Translations under genes and position numbers: made by a program
Shown here: positions 22,983 through 33,016 of the stretch, in pieces
Layout of the letters: every line of letters starts with the position of its first letter
Position numbering within the stretch: position 1 is the stretch's first letter
NCBI GenBank assembly: GCA_903923925.1
Contig: CAIXZF010000035.1
Coordinates: 248,001 to 312,000 of the forward strand
Direction: 5' to 3'
DNA length: 64,000 nt
Source of the DNA: an uncultured Bacteroidales bacterium
Lineage (GTDB): Bacteria > Bacteroidota > Bacteroidia > Bacteroidales > CAIXZF01
Notes under the pieces: model-generated
What the model saw: the letters and a program-made list of their open reading frames with translations, nothing else
What the model was told of the DNA's origin: nothing
The model's database searches: none

Positions 22983-24302
22983 TTATTTTATCAGGTCGCC
23001 GTTAATTCTCATCAGGTTAGTTTCTGACGATTTTGCAGTAAACCGGGCATTCATAAGACGTAAACTTGCTTCAAGATAGGAGTTCTCTGCTTGTTTAAGG
23101 TCAAGCGAATTTATAGTGCCTAGTTTGAAGCGTTCTTCTGCCAGAAAAAGATTCTCCCTTGCCACTTCAATGTTTTCTTTTTCCATTGAAAGGATTTCAA
23201 GGTTTTGCTGATATTCCTGCCAGCTTCTGATTAATTCTGAGTTAAGTTTCAACTTAGCATCCGACAGTTTGAGATCAGCGCCCAAAGCTGCAAGTTTTGC
23301 ATTTTGTATCTGATTTTTAATGTTTAATCCATTAAATAGAGGCATTGAGATACTAAAACCATAGTTCCAGCCGAGAGTCTGAGAAGTCAGTAATAAGCCT
23401 GCCTGGTTATCAGATCGGGAGAAAACATAGCTTGAATTGAAAGCAACTTTCGGATACATGGCTGAACCAATTTCTTTAATAGCAATCAGTGAAAGGTCTT
23501 TATTCAGCTGATATTGATTTATTACTAAGTTTCTTAGGTTTGATGTCCTTTTAAGATCTTCAAGTTTAGGCTGATATGATATAATAATACTGTCTGATGG
23601 CTCAAAATCGACTTCTGGTGGCCTGGCAATCAATTGGTTAAGAGTTGTTTTAGTCGTTTTAAGGATGAGGTCCTGCTTTAATACTGCAGATTTGGCTGAA
23701 TTCCTGTCAACTTTAGCCTGAAGCATTTCAAACCTGGAGCCTGAACCAAGCTCAAATCTTTTTTCTGTTATTTTCAGGCGTTCCTCTGAGAGCTTCAACA
23801 TTTCTTTTGTATTTGCAAGCCCTTCTGATTGCCTGATTACGTCATAATATGCAATAATTATTGAGCTGATAGTACTCTCTAACTGATATTTATAATTCAA
23901 ACCTCCTGATGAATCCAATAGTGAAAGCCGGTCTCTGGCTGCAAACATTTTCATGCCATCAAAGAGTGTCCAGCTAAATAAAGCATTGGAGTTGAATGTA
24001 CTCGATTTAACTCCCTTTTTATCAAGAGTCTGACCGCTTGAATATTCCTGATTTGTAGTATTACTTGCATTATTTGTTGCAGCATTTATACTAAGGGCTG
24101 GTAAAAATCCGGCATTGCCCGGAGAATTATTATTCTTAGCGATTTCAGCTTCATTCTTTGCAACTAATATTGAATAATTATTTTTTAATCCGGTTTCAAT
24201 GGCTTGCTGCAATGAAAGTTTTCCTGCCTGAGCAAAAAGGACAGCAGGAAAGGAAAAGTATACCAGAATAAAAGTCCTGAAGATATTTCTTTGATTGCGC
24301 AT
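22983..24302 (-). CDS. TolC-family outer-membrane efflux channel
   Basis: 439 residues with signal peptide (to about residue 25, 'VLFAQA'). It has the two-fold repeat of outer-membrane efflux proteins: 'LSLQQAIETGLKNNYSI' at the start, long coiled-coil helices, 'RFELGSGSRFEMLQAKVD' near 175-192 and the second-repeat equivalent 'RFKLGTINSLDLKQAEN'. It forms the trimeric exit duct of the pump encoded just upstream; the start codon is 4 bases after the pump stop. No lipobox. Confidence 0.93.
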   Translation of the reverse strand: MRNQRNIFRTFILVYFSFPAVLFAQAGKLSLQQAIETGLKNNYSILVAKNEAEIAKNNNSPGNAGFLPALSINAATNNASNTTNQEYSSGQTLDKKGVKSSTFNSNALFSWTLFDGMKMFAARDRLSLLDSSGGLNYKYQLESTISSIIIAYYDVIRQSEGLANTKEMLKLSEERLKITEKRFELGSGSRFEMLQAKVDRNSAKSAVLKQDLILKTTKTTLNQLIARPPEVDFEPSDSIIISYQPKLEDLKRTSNLRNLVINQYQLNKDLSLIAIKEIGSAMYPKVAFNSSYVFSRSDNQAGLLLTSQTLGWNYGFSISMPLFNGLNIKNQIQNAKLAALGADLKLSDAKLKLNSELIRSWQEYQQNLEILSMEKENIEVARENLFLAEERFKLGTINSLDLKQAENSYLEASLRLMNARFTAKSSETNLMRINGDLIK

Positions 24303-24306
24303 AATT

Positions 24307-27300
24307 TTATTTCCTGTTTGTTTTGGATAGGTAAGTGTACATGGCAGGAATTACCAGCAGTGTAAATATTAATGAAAGCATGAGTCCACCGATTATTACA
24401 ATACCCATAGGAATACGGCTTTGCGAGCCTGCACCAAGTCCTAATGCGATGGGCAAAGCACCGAAAGCAGTTGCAAGACTTGTCATAAGAATAGGGCGAA
24501 GCCGCAGTGAGGCAGCTTCAAGGGCAGCATCTTTTTTTGAAAAACCCTGATGCCGTTTTTGATTTGCGAATTCTACAATTAGAATCCCATTTTTTGTAAC
24601 AAGTCCTATGAGCAGAATAATTCCGATTTCACTGAAAATGTTAAGCGTGAGATTAAAATACCACAATGAAAAAACGGCTGTTGAAATTGCAAGAGGGACA
24701 GTGAGCATAATTATTAAAGGATCCCTCCAACTTTCAAACTGGGCAGCAAGTATAAGGTAAACCAGAACTAGTGCCAGTACAAATGCAAACAATATGTTTG
24801 ATGAACTCTCTGAGAAATCGCGGGATGGGCCTGTTAAAGCACTGGAGAAGCTATCGTCCATCACTTTTCTCGAAATTCTGTTCATTGCGTCAATGCCATC
24901 ACCAATCGTTTTTCCTTTCGCCAATCCTGCAGAAACTGTAGCCGATTTATATCGATTGTAATGGTAGAGAACAGGAGGATTACTCTGTTCATCAACTTTT
25001 ACTAAATTATCGAGCTGAATAAGTTCACCGGTATTATTCCTCACAAATAAAGAAGTAAGGTCTAGAGGTTTATCGCGGTTTCCACGATCAGCCTGACAAA
25101 TAACCTGATATTGTTTCCCATTCTTAGTATAATAACCAATTCGCCTACCGCTATATACAAGTTGGAGCGTTTGTGCAATATCGTTGACAGATACTCCCAA
25201 AGCATTTGCTTTTTCTCTGTCGATAGAAATCCCCAACTCCGGTTTGTTAAATTTAAGATTCCAGTCAACCCCTTGAAAAGTAGGTTCTTTGGATGCAGCT
25301 TCAATGAATTTAGGCAATACCTCTTTAAGTTTTTCGAAATTTGGCGCCTGAATTACAAACTGAACTGGTAAGCCTCCTCTTCCTCCACCAACTCCAATTG
25401 TTTGATCCTGAAGGACAAATGCTTTGCCATCAGGAAAAAATTTCAGATTTCGGGTAATATAATCAGCTACCTGCTGTTGACTTCTTTTTCTGAGATCAGG
25501 TTCTGTTAACCGCATTCGTACTGTTCCCATGTTTACACTTCCGGAACCTGAGAAACCTGGAGCTGTGACGCTTAGCATTGCTGCTACCTCAGGGATTGAA
25601 TCATCAATAAACTGAGAAAGCCGGTCAACATAATTAGAAGTATAATCGAACGAACTTCCTTCAGGTAAAGTTGCATTAATTCTAAGCATACTTCTGTCTT
25701 CAAGTGGCGCCAACTCAGACTTTAACAAGCTTCCTATCCCAAAAATCATTACTATTGAAACTCCTATAATCACGAACGACCATCCTCTGTGTTTCAAAAA
25801 CTTAGCAAGCATGGTATGATAACCACTTATCATGCCCTGAAAGAATGGTTCAGTGCGAAGGTAAAATTTTGAAGGTTCGCTGTTTTTTCTGGCTAAAAGT
25901 ACGTTAAGTACAGGAGTGAGTGTAAGTGATACAAATGCGGAAATCAAAACAGCTCCTCCCAGCACAATTCCAAATTCCCGGAATAGCCTTCCAACAAAGC
26001 CCTGAAGAAAAATAATCGGCAAAAATACTATTGCTAGAGTTAATGAAGTTGAAATAACTGCAAAGAAAATTTCCTTTGTTCCTTTTTCTGCGGCTTCAAT
26101 AGGGGATAACCCTAGTTCAAGTTTCTTGAAAATATTTTCAGTCACAACAATTCCATCGTCAACAACGAGTCCTGTGGCGAGAATAATAGCAAGAAGTGTG
26201 AGGATATTTATAGAGAATCCAAAAATGTACATTATAAAGAAAGCGCCAATCAGGGATACAGGGATATCAATTAAGGGTCGTACTGCAATTATCCAGTCGC
26301 GAAAAAAGAGATAAATAATAACTACTACTAGTAAAACTGCAATAAGAAGTGTCTCTTCAACTTCTTTTACGCTTTGTCTGATGAACCTTGTGTTATCAAC
26401 AGCTATATCAAGCTGGAAGTCCTTTGGTAATTCCTTTTTTAATTGTTCGTAGCGTTTATAAAATTCATCTGATATTTCTATATAATTTGTTCCTGGCTGT
26501 GGAACCAATGCCAGACCGATCATCGGAACTCCTGATTGTTTTAAAATAGTTTCTTCATTTTCAGGACCCAATAAAGCATATCCGATATCTGATAATCTTA
26601 TGACTTTATTATCTACAGTTTTGATTATCAGATTGTTGAATTCGTCAATGGTTTTTAAACGACCATAAGTCCTTACTGTTAGTTCAGTGGCATCTCCAAC
26701 AATTTTACCACCTGGAAGGTCGACGTTTTCGCGGTTTAAAGCCGTATTAATATCGTTCGGCGTAAGACCGTAAGCTGCTAATTTTGGGGGATCCAGCCAA
26801 ATACGAATGGCATATTTTTTTTCTCCCCAAACTTGAATAGTGCTTACACCAGGAATTGTTTGAAGTCTTTCCTGAATTATATTTGTGGCATAATCGGAAA
26901 CTTCCAGTTGATTTCTTGAATCACTTTTCACAGTCATAGAAATGATTGCATCAGAATTAGCATCAGATTTCGTAACTGTTGGAGGAGCGTCGATGTCCTG
27001 AGGTAATTGACGCATTGCCTGTGAAACTTTATCCCGAACATCATTCGCAGCAGCTTCCATATTGCTGCCGAGATTAAATTCAACAGTAATATTACTGACC
27101 CCCTGGCTGCTGGAGGATGAAATGGTTCGAATTCCTTCGATACCATTTATAGATTTTTCCAGAGGTTCAGTAATCTGAGATTCAATTATATCAGAATTTG
27201 CGCCTGCATAATTAGTACGTACAGTAATCACTGGAGGGTCAAGAGAAGGATATTCACGAACACCGAGATAGTTATACCCAATCACTCCGAAAAGGATGAT

Positions 27301-27360
27301 GACTATCGACATAACCATCGAAAGTATTGGCCGGCGAATACTGAGTGATGAAATATTCAT
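24307..27360 (-). CDS. RND-family multidrug efflux permease (HAE1/AcrB-like)
   Basis: 1017 residues, normal length for AcrB/MexB relatives: 12 membrane helices and two large periplasmic loops. The N-terminus 'SIRRPILSMVMSIVIILFG' and 'LGVREYPSLDPPVI' are classical. 'GLVVDDGIVVTENI' in helix 4 retains the paired Asp of the proton relay. 'ILVYLILAAQFESW' is the helix 8-9 motif. It is the inner-membrane pump of a tripartite system with adaptor (11 bases upstream) and TolC (4 bases downstream). The substrate range (drugs, bile salts, lipids) cannot be told from sequence. Confidence 0.95.
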   Translation of the reverse strand: MNISSLSIRRPILSMVMSIVIILFGVIGYNYLGVREYPSLDPPVITVRTNYAGANSDIIESQITEPLEKSINGIEGIRTISSSSSQGVSNITVEFNLGSNMEAAANDVRDKVSQAMRQLPQDIDAPPTVTKSDANSDAIISMTVKSDSRNQLEVSDYATNIIQERLQTIPGVSTIQVWGEKKYAIRIWLDPPKLAAYGLTPNDINTALNRENVDLPGGKIVGDATELTVRTYGRLKTIDEFNNLIIKTVDNKVIRLSDIGYALLGPENEETILKQSGVPMIGLALVPQPGTNYIEISDEFYKRYEQLKKELPKDFQLDIAVDNTRFIRQSVKEVEETLLIAVLLVVVIIYLFFRDWIIAVRPLIDIPVSLIGAFFIMYIFGFSINILTLLAIILATGLVVDDGIVVTENIFKKLELGLSPIEAAEKGTKEIFFAVISTSLTLAIVFLPIIFLQGFVGRLFREFGIVLGGAVLISAFVSLTLTPVLNVLLARKNSEPSKFYLRTEPFFQGMISGYHTMLAKFLKHRGWSFVIIGVSIVMIFGIGSLLKSELAPLEDRSMLRINATLPEGSSFDYTSNYVDRLSQFIDDSIPEVAAMLSVTAPGFSGSGSVNMGTVRMRLTEPDLRKRSQQQVADYITRNLKFFPDGKAFVLQDQTIGVGGGRGGLPVQFVIQAPNFEKLKEVLPKFIEAASKEPTFQGVDWNLKFNKPELGISIDREKANALGVSVNDIAQTLQLVYSGRRIGYYTKNGKQYQVICQADRGNRDKPLDLTSLFVRNNTGELIQLDNLVKVDEQSNPPVLYHYNRYKSATVSAGLAKGKTIGDGIDAMNRISRKVMDDSFSSALTGPSRDFSESSSNILFAFVLALVLVYLILAAQFESWRDPLIIMLTVPLAISTAVFSLWYFNLTLNIFSEIGIILLIGLVTKNGILIVEFANQKRHQGFSKKDAALEAASLRLRPILMTSLATAFGALPIALGLGAGSQSRIPMGIVIIGGLMLSLIFTLLVIPAMYTYLSKTNRK

Positions 27361-27371
27361 TTATTTCCGTC

Positions 27372-28430
27372 CTATTTAAATTGTGAAATTTTTACTGCCG
27401 TTTCAGGCTTCAACATCATTATACCTGTTAAAATTACAGTGTCACCGGAATTCAGACCATCGGTAACTTCAACTGTAGCTTCATTCCGGATTCCAATAAT
27501 AATTTTCTTTGGTTGTGCTTTTCCGTTCTTTACAATGAATACTTTCTGTCCGCGTGCTTCAGCAATAACAGCTGCAGCAGGAATTTCAATAGCTGCAATG
27601 TGTTCTTGCAATTTCAAACTAACATCTGCAAATGCTCCTGGGAAGATATTGTCTTTAGTTCTGGTACACAGAGCTCTTATCATCACACTTCTTGTACTCT
27701 CTTCAATCTTTGGTTCTATAGCTGCTACTGTTGCTTTGAAAACGTCGGTAACACCTTGCACTGTAAAGCTCACCTCATCTCCTTTTTTAATCTGGTGAAT
27801 GTATTTTTCAGGGATGCTGAAATCCACTTTAACCGGGTCAATATCCTGCAAAGTAGCTATTTTTGTAAGTGGTGTAAGATATGCACCTTCGTCAACACTA
27901 CGTAAACCTATTACACCATTAAAAGGACTACGGACTTCTGTTTTTCTGATCTGTTCATTTATTAGCTCAATGTCAGCTTTAACGCCATTTAGTTGATTCA
28001 AAGTGTTGTCATATTCCTGCTGACTAATTCCGTTAGCTGCCATAAGTTGTTTCTGGCGTTGTTCAGTCCTCACAGTAAGTTCAAGTTGCGATTGCAGCTT
28101 TTTTCGCTGTGCCTGCAAATCAGCATCATTTAATTTTACCAGAAGATCTCCTTTTTTCACTTTTCCTCCTTCAGTAAAATTTATTGAAATAATCCGACCG
28201 GAAACTTCGCTGTGAATTTCAACCTCCTGATTTGCATGAACTGAACCAATTGCCTTTAATTCCTGCGATAATGATTGTGGCTTTACAATATAGGCGGTAA
28301 GTCCCTGAACAGTTTGGGTTTTAACTATTTTAGAATCAGTTGTTTCTGATTTTTGTAACAATCGTGGGACAAGAAAAATGATGAGTATTACCACAATTAT
28401 TACAGCGGTAATTATACTTTTAGTTTTCAC
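27372..28430 (-). CDS. RND efflux periplasmic adaptor subunit
   Basis: 352 residues from a GTG start. One N-terminal membrane anchor ('IITAVIIVVILIIFLV'), then lipoyl halves, coiled-coil hairpin (about 110-165), beta-barrel and membrane-proximal domains; 'EVSGRIISINFTEGGKVKKGDLL' (split as EVSGRIISI and GGKVKKGDLLVKL) and 'RSPFNGVIGLRSVDEGAYL' are typical of AcrA/MexA-like adaptors. The frame stays open to an ATG at 28502, but that lies upstream of the -7 box at 28475-28482, so the GTG at 28430 ('VKTKSII') giving a short cytoplasmic tail before the anchor is preferred. First gene of the efflux operon. Confidence 0.88.
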   Translation of the reverse strand: MKTKSIITAVIIVVILIIFLVPRLLQKSETTDSKIVKTQTVQGLTAYIVKPQSLSQELKAIGSVHANQEVEIHSEVSGRIISINFTEGGKVKKGDLLVKLNDADLQAQRKKLQSQLELTVRTEQRQKQLMAANGISQQEYDNTLNQLNGVKADIELINEQIRKTEVRSPFNGVIGLRSVDEGAYLTPLTKIATLQDIDPVKVDFSIPEKYIHQIKKGDEVSFTVQGVTDVFKATVAAIEPKIEESTRSVMIRALCTRTKDNIFPGAFADVSLKLQEHIAAIEIPAAAVIAEARGQKVFIVKNGKAQPKKIIIGIRNEATVEVTDGLNSGDTVILTGIMMLKPETAVKISQFK

Positions 28431-28474
28431 AAAGGTGTAATTTGAATTAATGGAAAGTTTTGTATTATAAAATT

Positions 28475-28482
28475 CAAAGTTA
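28475..28482 (-). promoter_or_regulatory. Promoter -7 box for the RND efflux operon
   Basis: TAACTTTG (minus strand) fits TAnnTTTG and lies 44 bases before the preferred GTG start; it lies within the longer open frame. Confidence 0.45.
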
Positions 28483-28548
28483 CAAAATTGCACCGGTTTC
28501 AATCTACTATTGCATGTGATTATATTCGTTTTATTATTTTAAAAGATT

Positions 28549-28556
28549 TAACTTTG
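28549..28556 (+). promoter_or_regulatory. Promoter -7 box for priA
   Basis: TAACTTTG fits TAnnTTTG and ends 46 bases before the ATG at 28603, divergent from the efflux promoter about 70 bases away. Confidence 0.45.
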
Positions 28557-28602
28557 AAAATCAGAAATTTTATAGCATAACTTCATACATCCCTGTTGGT
28601 CA

Positions 28603-31086
28603 ATGATTTACGATACTACTTATGTGGATGTATTATTGCCTCTTCCGCTTCCAGGTAGTTTCACATATTCTGTTTCAGATAATTTTATTAATGATCTTTC
28701 AGTAGGAGGAAGAGTTGTAGTACAATTTGGCAAGAGTAAAGTGTATACAGCGCTTGTTAAGAAGATACACAATCAAAAACCTAAGAACTACAATGCAAAA
28801 CCAATAATCGAAGTTCTTGATTCAAATGCAATTGTAAGTGAAAGCCAATTTATATTATGGGAATGGATTTCTAATTATTATATGTGTACTCAGGGTGAGG
28901 TAATGCAGGCTGCACTGCCATCAGCATTCAAGTTATCGAGTGAGAGCAGAATTCTGTTAAATCCTGGATTCACTGGAATACTTTCTGACCTGAGTGAAAG
29001 AGAAATTGCAGTATTATATGCTCTGGAGCATAAAAAAGAGTTGACGTTGGAGGATATCTCTTCTATTACAGGTTTGAAAAAGGTATTTCCCCTAATAAAA
29101 ACAATGATTGAAAAGTGCATCATTGTTCTGGTTGAAGAAATACAGCAAAAATTTGTACTGCAAACCGAATTGTTAATCAGTTTGGCACCTTATCTTAAAG
29201 AAGAAGGTAAGCTTAAAGAAGTCTTCGAAAGTGTGGAAAAGCGCGCTCCCAGACAAACAGATATTCTTATGACGCTGATTCACTTTAATCAGCAATCCGG
29301 TGAGACGAAAATTAAAAAATCAAAACTGCTTAAAGATTCTGGTGCAGCATCTGCTCAGTTAAATTCATTAATTAAGAAAGGAATTTTAATAGAGGAAGAG
29401 GTTGAGTTATCCCGACTTGGACCAAATGTATTGCCAGATTTGGCTGACTCGATTGTTTTTTCAGAATTTCAATCTCTGGCTTTCTCTCAGATTCGGGATA
29501 GTTTTCATGAAAAGGAAGTTGTTCTTCTTCACGGTGTTACTGCAAGCGGTAAAACAGAGATTTATACCAGGCTAATTAATGATGTACTCAAGCAAGGCAA
29601 ACAAGTTCTGTATCTTTTACCTGAAATTGCACTTACTGCTCAGATTATTAATCGCTTAAAGAAATATTTTGGTAACAGGGTAGGAGTTTATCATTCACGA
29701 AACAATGAACAAGAGAGGGCTGAGTTCTGGAAGCATCTAAAAAGTTCAAATCCGGACGATCCTGACCAATTATCAGTAGTTCTTGGCGCTCGATCTGCAT
29801 TGTTTCTGCCATTTTCGAACCTGGGATTGATAATAGTCGATGAAGAACATGATAGCTCATTTAAACAGCAGGATCCAGCACCCCGTTATCATGCCAGAGA
29901 TGCTGCTGTTGTAATGGCCAAATTATTTGGAGCTAAAGTCTTATTGGGCTCTGCAACTCCTTGCATTGAGACCTTCTTTAATGCTCAAAGCGGCAAATAC
30001 GGATTAGTAAGTCTTACAGAGCGTTATGGAGGAGTTCAATTACCTGAGGTTTTAATAGTGGATATTCTGGATGAATCCAGAAAGCGTACTATGAAGTCGC
30101 ATTTTTCTTCATTTCTTATAATGAAAATAGAAGAAGCCCTTCAGAAAAAAGAACAGGTAATTCTTTTTCAGAACCGGCGTGGATTCTCGTTGCGGTTAGA
30201 ATGCGAAACTTGCCATTGGATTCCGGGTTGTAAAAATTGTGATGTTACAATGACATATCACAAGCAGTTAAATGAATTGCGTTGTCATTATTGCGGTTTT
30301 ACAACAACTGTTCCGGTTCGTTGTCCTCAATGTTCTGGTACAGTATTGAAAATGAAGGGTTTTGGTACTGAAAAGATTGAGGAAGAAATTCCATTATTTC
30401 TTCCTCAGGCGAAGGTTGCACGAATGGATTTTGATACAATGCGCAGTAAACACTCACACCAGCGGATTATCTCTGATTTTGAAGAAGGACGTATTGATAT
30501 TTTAGTGGGTACTCAAATGGTAACAAAGGGTCTCGATTTTGGTAATGTTAGTTTAGTCGGGATTATGAATGCTGACAATATGTTGAGCTTTCCTGATTTC
30601 AGGGCTTTTGAAAGAAGCTACCAGTTAATGTCTCAGGTGAGTGGTCGCGCGGGAAGAAAACAGAAAAGAGGTACTGTTGTTATACAAACATATAATCCTT
30701 ATCATGCTATTATACAGCAGGTTATTAATCATGATTTCCTGGGAATGTTTAATGCTCAGTTATACGACAGGAAGAATTTTAATTATCCGCCATATTTCAG
30801 GTTAATCCAGCTAACACTTAAACACAAAAATTCGGAATTGCTGAATAATGCTTCTTCAAGAATGGCTTTATTGCTCAGAAAGCAATTGAAACATAGAGTT
30901 TTAGGCCCTGAATTTCCAATAGTTGCCAGAATAAATGAATACTATATTAAGCAGATTATGGTAAAAATTGAGCGTAATTCTGATCTGACAAAGAATAAGA
31001 CGCTCATTTCAACAATAATTGATGATTTTAAGAAACTTCAGGATTTCAGATCTATTCGTGTTATCATTGATGTCGACCCTTTTTAA
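28603..31086 (+). CDS. priA: Primosomal protein N' (replication restart helicase PriA)
   Basis: 827 residues, somewhat longer than E. coli PriA. N-terminal 3'-end DNA-binding domain (1-105), winged helix region, then superfamily 2 helicase: Walker A 'GVTASGKT' 311-318 and DEEH 413-416. Eight cysteines at 534, 537, 543, 546, 561, 564, 574 and 577 form the two Zn-binding sites between the helicase lobes. 'GTQMVTKGLDFGNV' and 'QVSGRAGRK' are helicase motifs V and VI. It reloads the replisome at stalled forks. Single gene, converging with the FtsB-like gene. Confidence 0.97.
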   Translation: MIYDTTYVDVLLPLPLPGSFTYSVSDNFINDLSVGGRVVVQFGKSKVYTALVKKIHNQKPKNYNAKPIIEVLDSNAIVSESQFILWEWISNYYMCTQGEVMQAALPSAFKLSSESRILLNPGFTGILSDLSEREIAVLYALEHKKELTLEDISSITGLKKVFPLIKTMIEKCIIVLVEEIQQKFVLQTELLISLAPYLKEEGKLKEVFESVEKRAPRQTDILMTLIHFNQQSGETKIKKSKLLKDSGAASAQLNSLIKKGILIEEEVELSRLGPNVLPDLADSIVFSEFQSLAFSQIRDSFHEKEVVLLHGVTASGKTEIYTRLINDVLKQGKQVLYLLPEIALTAQIINRLKKYFGNRVGVYHSRNNEQERAEFWKHLKSSNPDDPDQLSVVLGARSALFLPFSNLGLIIVDEEHDSSFKQQDPAPRYHARDAAVVMAKLFGAKVLLGSATPCIETFFNAQSGKYGLVSLTERYGGVQLPEVLIVDILDESRKRTMKSHFSSFLIMKIEEALQKKEQVILFQNRRGFSLRLECETCHWIPGCKNCDVTMTYHKQLNELRCHYCGFTTTVPVRCPQCSGTVLKMKGFGTEKIEEEIPLFLPQAKVARMDFDTMRSKHSHQRIISDFEEGRIDILVGTQMVTKGLDFGNVSLVGIMNADNMLSFPDFRAFERSYQLMSQVSGRAGRKQKRGTVVIQTYNPYHAIIQQVINHDFLGMFNAQLYDRKNFNYPPYFRLIQLTLKHKNSELLNNASSRMALLLRKQLKHRVLGPEFPIVARINEYYIKQIMVKIERNSDLTKNKTLISTIIDDFKKLQDFRSIRVIIDVDPF

Positions 31087-31139
31087 ACAGGTATCAAAAG
31101 GAATTATCAGAATTAAACCGAATTTCAACTACTATGAAA

Positions 31140-31448
31140 TTACTCAACTTGTTTTTGTTCAGGAATAACAAGATAGATATCTTCATTATCTTTCTTCATT
31201 AGATATTTTTCCCTTGCAAATTTTTCAAGGTTTCGAAGATCGGTTTTTAGCTCAGTTGCTGTTTGTCTGTCGGCTTTAATTTCATCAATAAAATAGAGCT
31301 TTTCTTTTTCAAGTTTCTGCATGTCAGCATAAAGTTCCCACTGATTGAATAAATTATTTCTATCGAAGATAGTCATCCAAACTACAAACAAAATTGTAGT
31401 TATAAGATATCTGTTAGTTAGTAATGGAATAATTTTTCCGGACGACAT
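31140..31448 (-). CDS. FtsB/DivIC-family septum formation initiator
   Basis: 102 residues from the ATG at 31448 ('MSSGKIIPLLTNRYL'). A short cytoplasmic tail, one membrane helix (about 12-28), then a coiled coil ('ELYADMQKLEKEKLYFIDEI') and a family-typical 'NLEKFAREKYLMKKDNEDIYLV', the part that in FtsB/DivIC binds FtsL and FtsQ/DivIB. A longer frame opens from a GTG at 31499, but it would start inside the terminator stem of the neighbouring region and before the -7 box at 31473-31480, so it is rejected. Confidence 0.85.
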   Translation of the reverse strand: MSSGKIIPLLTNRYLITTILFVVWMTIFDRNNLFNQWELYADMQKLEKEKLYFIDEIKADRQTATELKTDLRNLEKFAREKYLMKKDNEDIYLVIPEQKQVE

Positions 31449-31472
31449 AGGATAGTGCTCAGTTAAACACAT

Positions 31473-31480
31473 CAAAGATA
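31473..31480 (-). promoter_or_regulatory. Promoter -7 box for the FtsB/DivIC-like gene
   Basis: TATCTTTG on the minus strand matches TAnnTTTG, 24 bases before the ATG at 31448. Confidence 0.6.
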
Positions 31481-31483
31481 TAT

Positions 31484-31521
31484 GAAAAAAGGCAGCCACA
31501 CTTAAGTGGCCGCCTTTTTTC
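31484..31521. terminator. Bidirectional-type terminator after the SusD gene
   Basis: GAAAAAAGGC-A-GCCAC pairs with GTGGC-C-GCCTTTTTTC around a short loop, with one mismatch. On the minus strand it ends the SusC/SusD transcript (SusD stop at 31567) just before the next gene's promoter. Confidence 0.8.
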
Positions 31522-31566
31522 TTCTAACAACAAATTGTTTGTAAACTTTAGGTTGTTGATTTAAAA

Positions 31567-33006
31567 TTATTGTTTATCCCAGAAAATTTTGGTACCAACA
31601 TTATCGCCACCAATCGCAGCAGATGCTGCAGTCCACTGACCAGCATTTAATGTTTGCTCAGCCACAGGATATGTGTAGCGTAATGGAATAACACTGTTTG
31701 CATCTGGAGGAGCAACGAGAGCTGGATAATCAAGTTTTCTCCATTCTGTCCACGATTCAAACCCACGGTTGTAAAGTGCAAACCAGGCTTGAGTTCCAAT
31801 TTTCTCTTTCCATGTTCCGGCAGCACTTGTATAAGCAACAGCAGGCTGATTCAGATATGTAGTTGCTTCGGCATCTGTTCCACCCCAATAAATGATTGAA
31901 GCTCTAATCCCATTATCATAATGGTCTTTTGCAGTTCCTGTAACTCCTGTAAATCCTCTTTCAACAGCCTCAGCTAATAAAAATTCAACTTCTGAGTAGT
32001 CAATAATAGTACCTTCAAAGGTAGCTTCCTTGATTTTATCGCTAATGTGAGAGAATTTAGTATAGTCATTAGAAGCACCATAAACACCACCAATGTAAGC
32101 TGTTGTGTCATTTAATGCAAAGTAGAAAGGTCTTCTTGGGTCGTTTAAGGTATTCATTGGGTCAACGAGAACAGAAGTAGGAACAAAGTCGTTACGTCCA
32201 CTTGCTACCAAATCATCATAAAGAGGATTTGTGTTTGGTGAGGTAGAAAGATAAACGATTTTTCCATTATCAGCGCTTGAAGCAAAAACTCCTGAAGCAA
32301 ATGCTGATTCTACTGTTGTTCTTGCAAAAGCATTATCAGCATCCGCTAAAAGTAAACCGATATTTAATTTTAGTGAGTTTGCAAACTTTAACCAGGAAGT
32401 TACATCGCCCTGATACATATTATCTGCAACACCTAAACTTGCATGAGCTGCATCCATATTTGCAATCGCTGCATTCAACCTTGAAACGAGATCTTTGTAA
32501 ATAACCATTCCATCATCGTAAGCAGGATGTAATTCAGCAATATCCAAAGCTTTGGTATAAGGTATATTCCCAAAGGATCCAACTAAAACACTCCATGTGT
32601 AAACAGACATTATCTCAACAATTGCAAGCCTGTTTTTCTTGCCCTGACCATTATCTGCATCAGTTGCGTAATCAGTCGCTGCAATTATTTTTGCTGATTC
32701 CTTCAGATCCATCAAAACGTCTCTATAAAGAACATTCCAGTGATTATCAGGAATAGAACGTGTTGTAAGGTCATAATTAGACTCATCGATGTAGGTGGTT
32801 TCTGTCCAATACTGGCTGAAAAGTCTGAATATATTGTTATTCACGTTTGTGCTGACCATTTGGTCGAACAAATTAACCTGAGCACCAGTGAAAAGTGATT
32901 CACCCGGTACTGCAATAGGGTCAGTTATATTCTTGTTTAGGTCTTCCAACTTTGTGCAGGAAGCAGCCACAACAAAGACTAGTATAAATGCTATTATCTT
33001 TTTCAT
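31567..33006 (-). CDS. SusD/RagB-family nutrient-binding outer-membrane lipoprotein
   Basis: 479 residues. Lipoprotein signal with lipobox ending at Cys17 ('VVAASC'), followed by 'TKLEDLNKNITDPIAVP'. The protein is of the SusD_2-like subfamily (helical TPR-like scaffold, 'FRLFSQYWTETTYIDESNYD', later 'FLLAEAVERGFTG'), often found with SusC partners that take up peptides or non-starch substrates. It would act as the surface lid of the SusC transporter encoded 10 bases upstream. No glycoside hydrolase, lyase or peptidase gene accompanies it, so the substrate cannot be inferred. Confidence 0.92.
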   Translation of the reverse strand: MKKIIAFILVFVVAASCTKLEDLNKNITDPIAVPGESLFTGAQVNLFDQMVSTNVNNNIFRLFSQYWTETTYIDESNYDLTTRSIPDNHWNVLYRDVLMDLKESAKIIAATDYATDADNGQGKKNRLAIVEIMSVYTWSVLVGSFGNIPYTKALDIAELHPAYDDGMVIYKDLVSRLNAAIANMDAAHASLGVADNMYQGDVTSWLKFANSLKLNIGLLLADADNAFARTTVESAFASGVFASSADNGKIVYLSTSPNTNPLYDDLVASGRNDFVPTSVLVDPMNTLNDPRRPFYFALNDTTAYIGGVYGASNDYTKFSHISDKIKEATFEGTIIDYSEVEFLLAEAVERGFTGVTGTAKDHYDNGIRASIIYWGGTDAEATTYLNQPAVAYTSAAGTWKEKIGTQAWFALYNRGFESWTEWRKLDYPALVAPPDANSVIPLRYTYPVAEQTLNAGQWTAASAAIGGDNVGTKIFWDKQ

Positions 33007-33016
33007 GGTTTATGTA

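Noticed and set aside
31449-31499. GTG start at 31499 for the FtsB-like gene
   Set aside because: It begins inside a terminator stem and upstream of the -7 box; the ATG at 31448 fits the short tail before the membrane helix.
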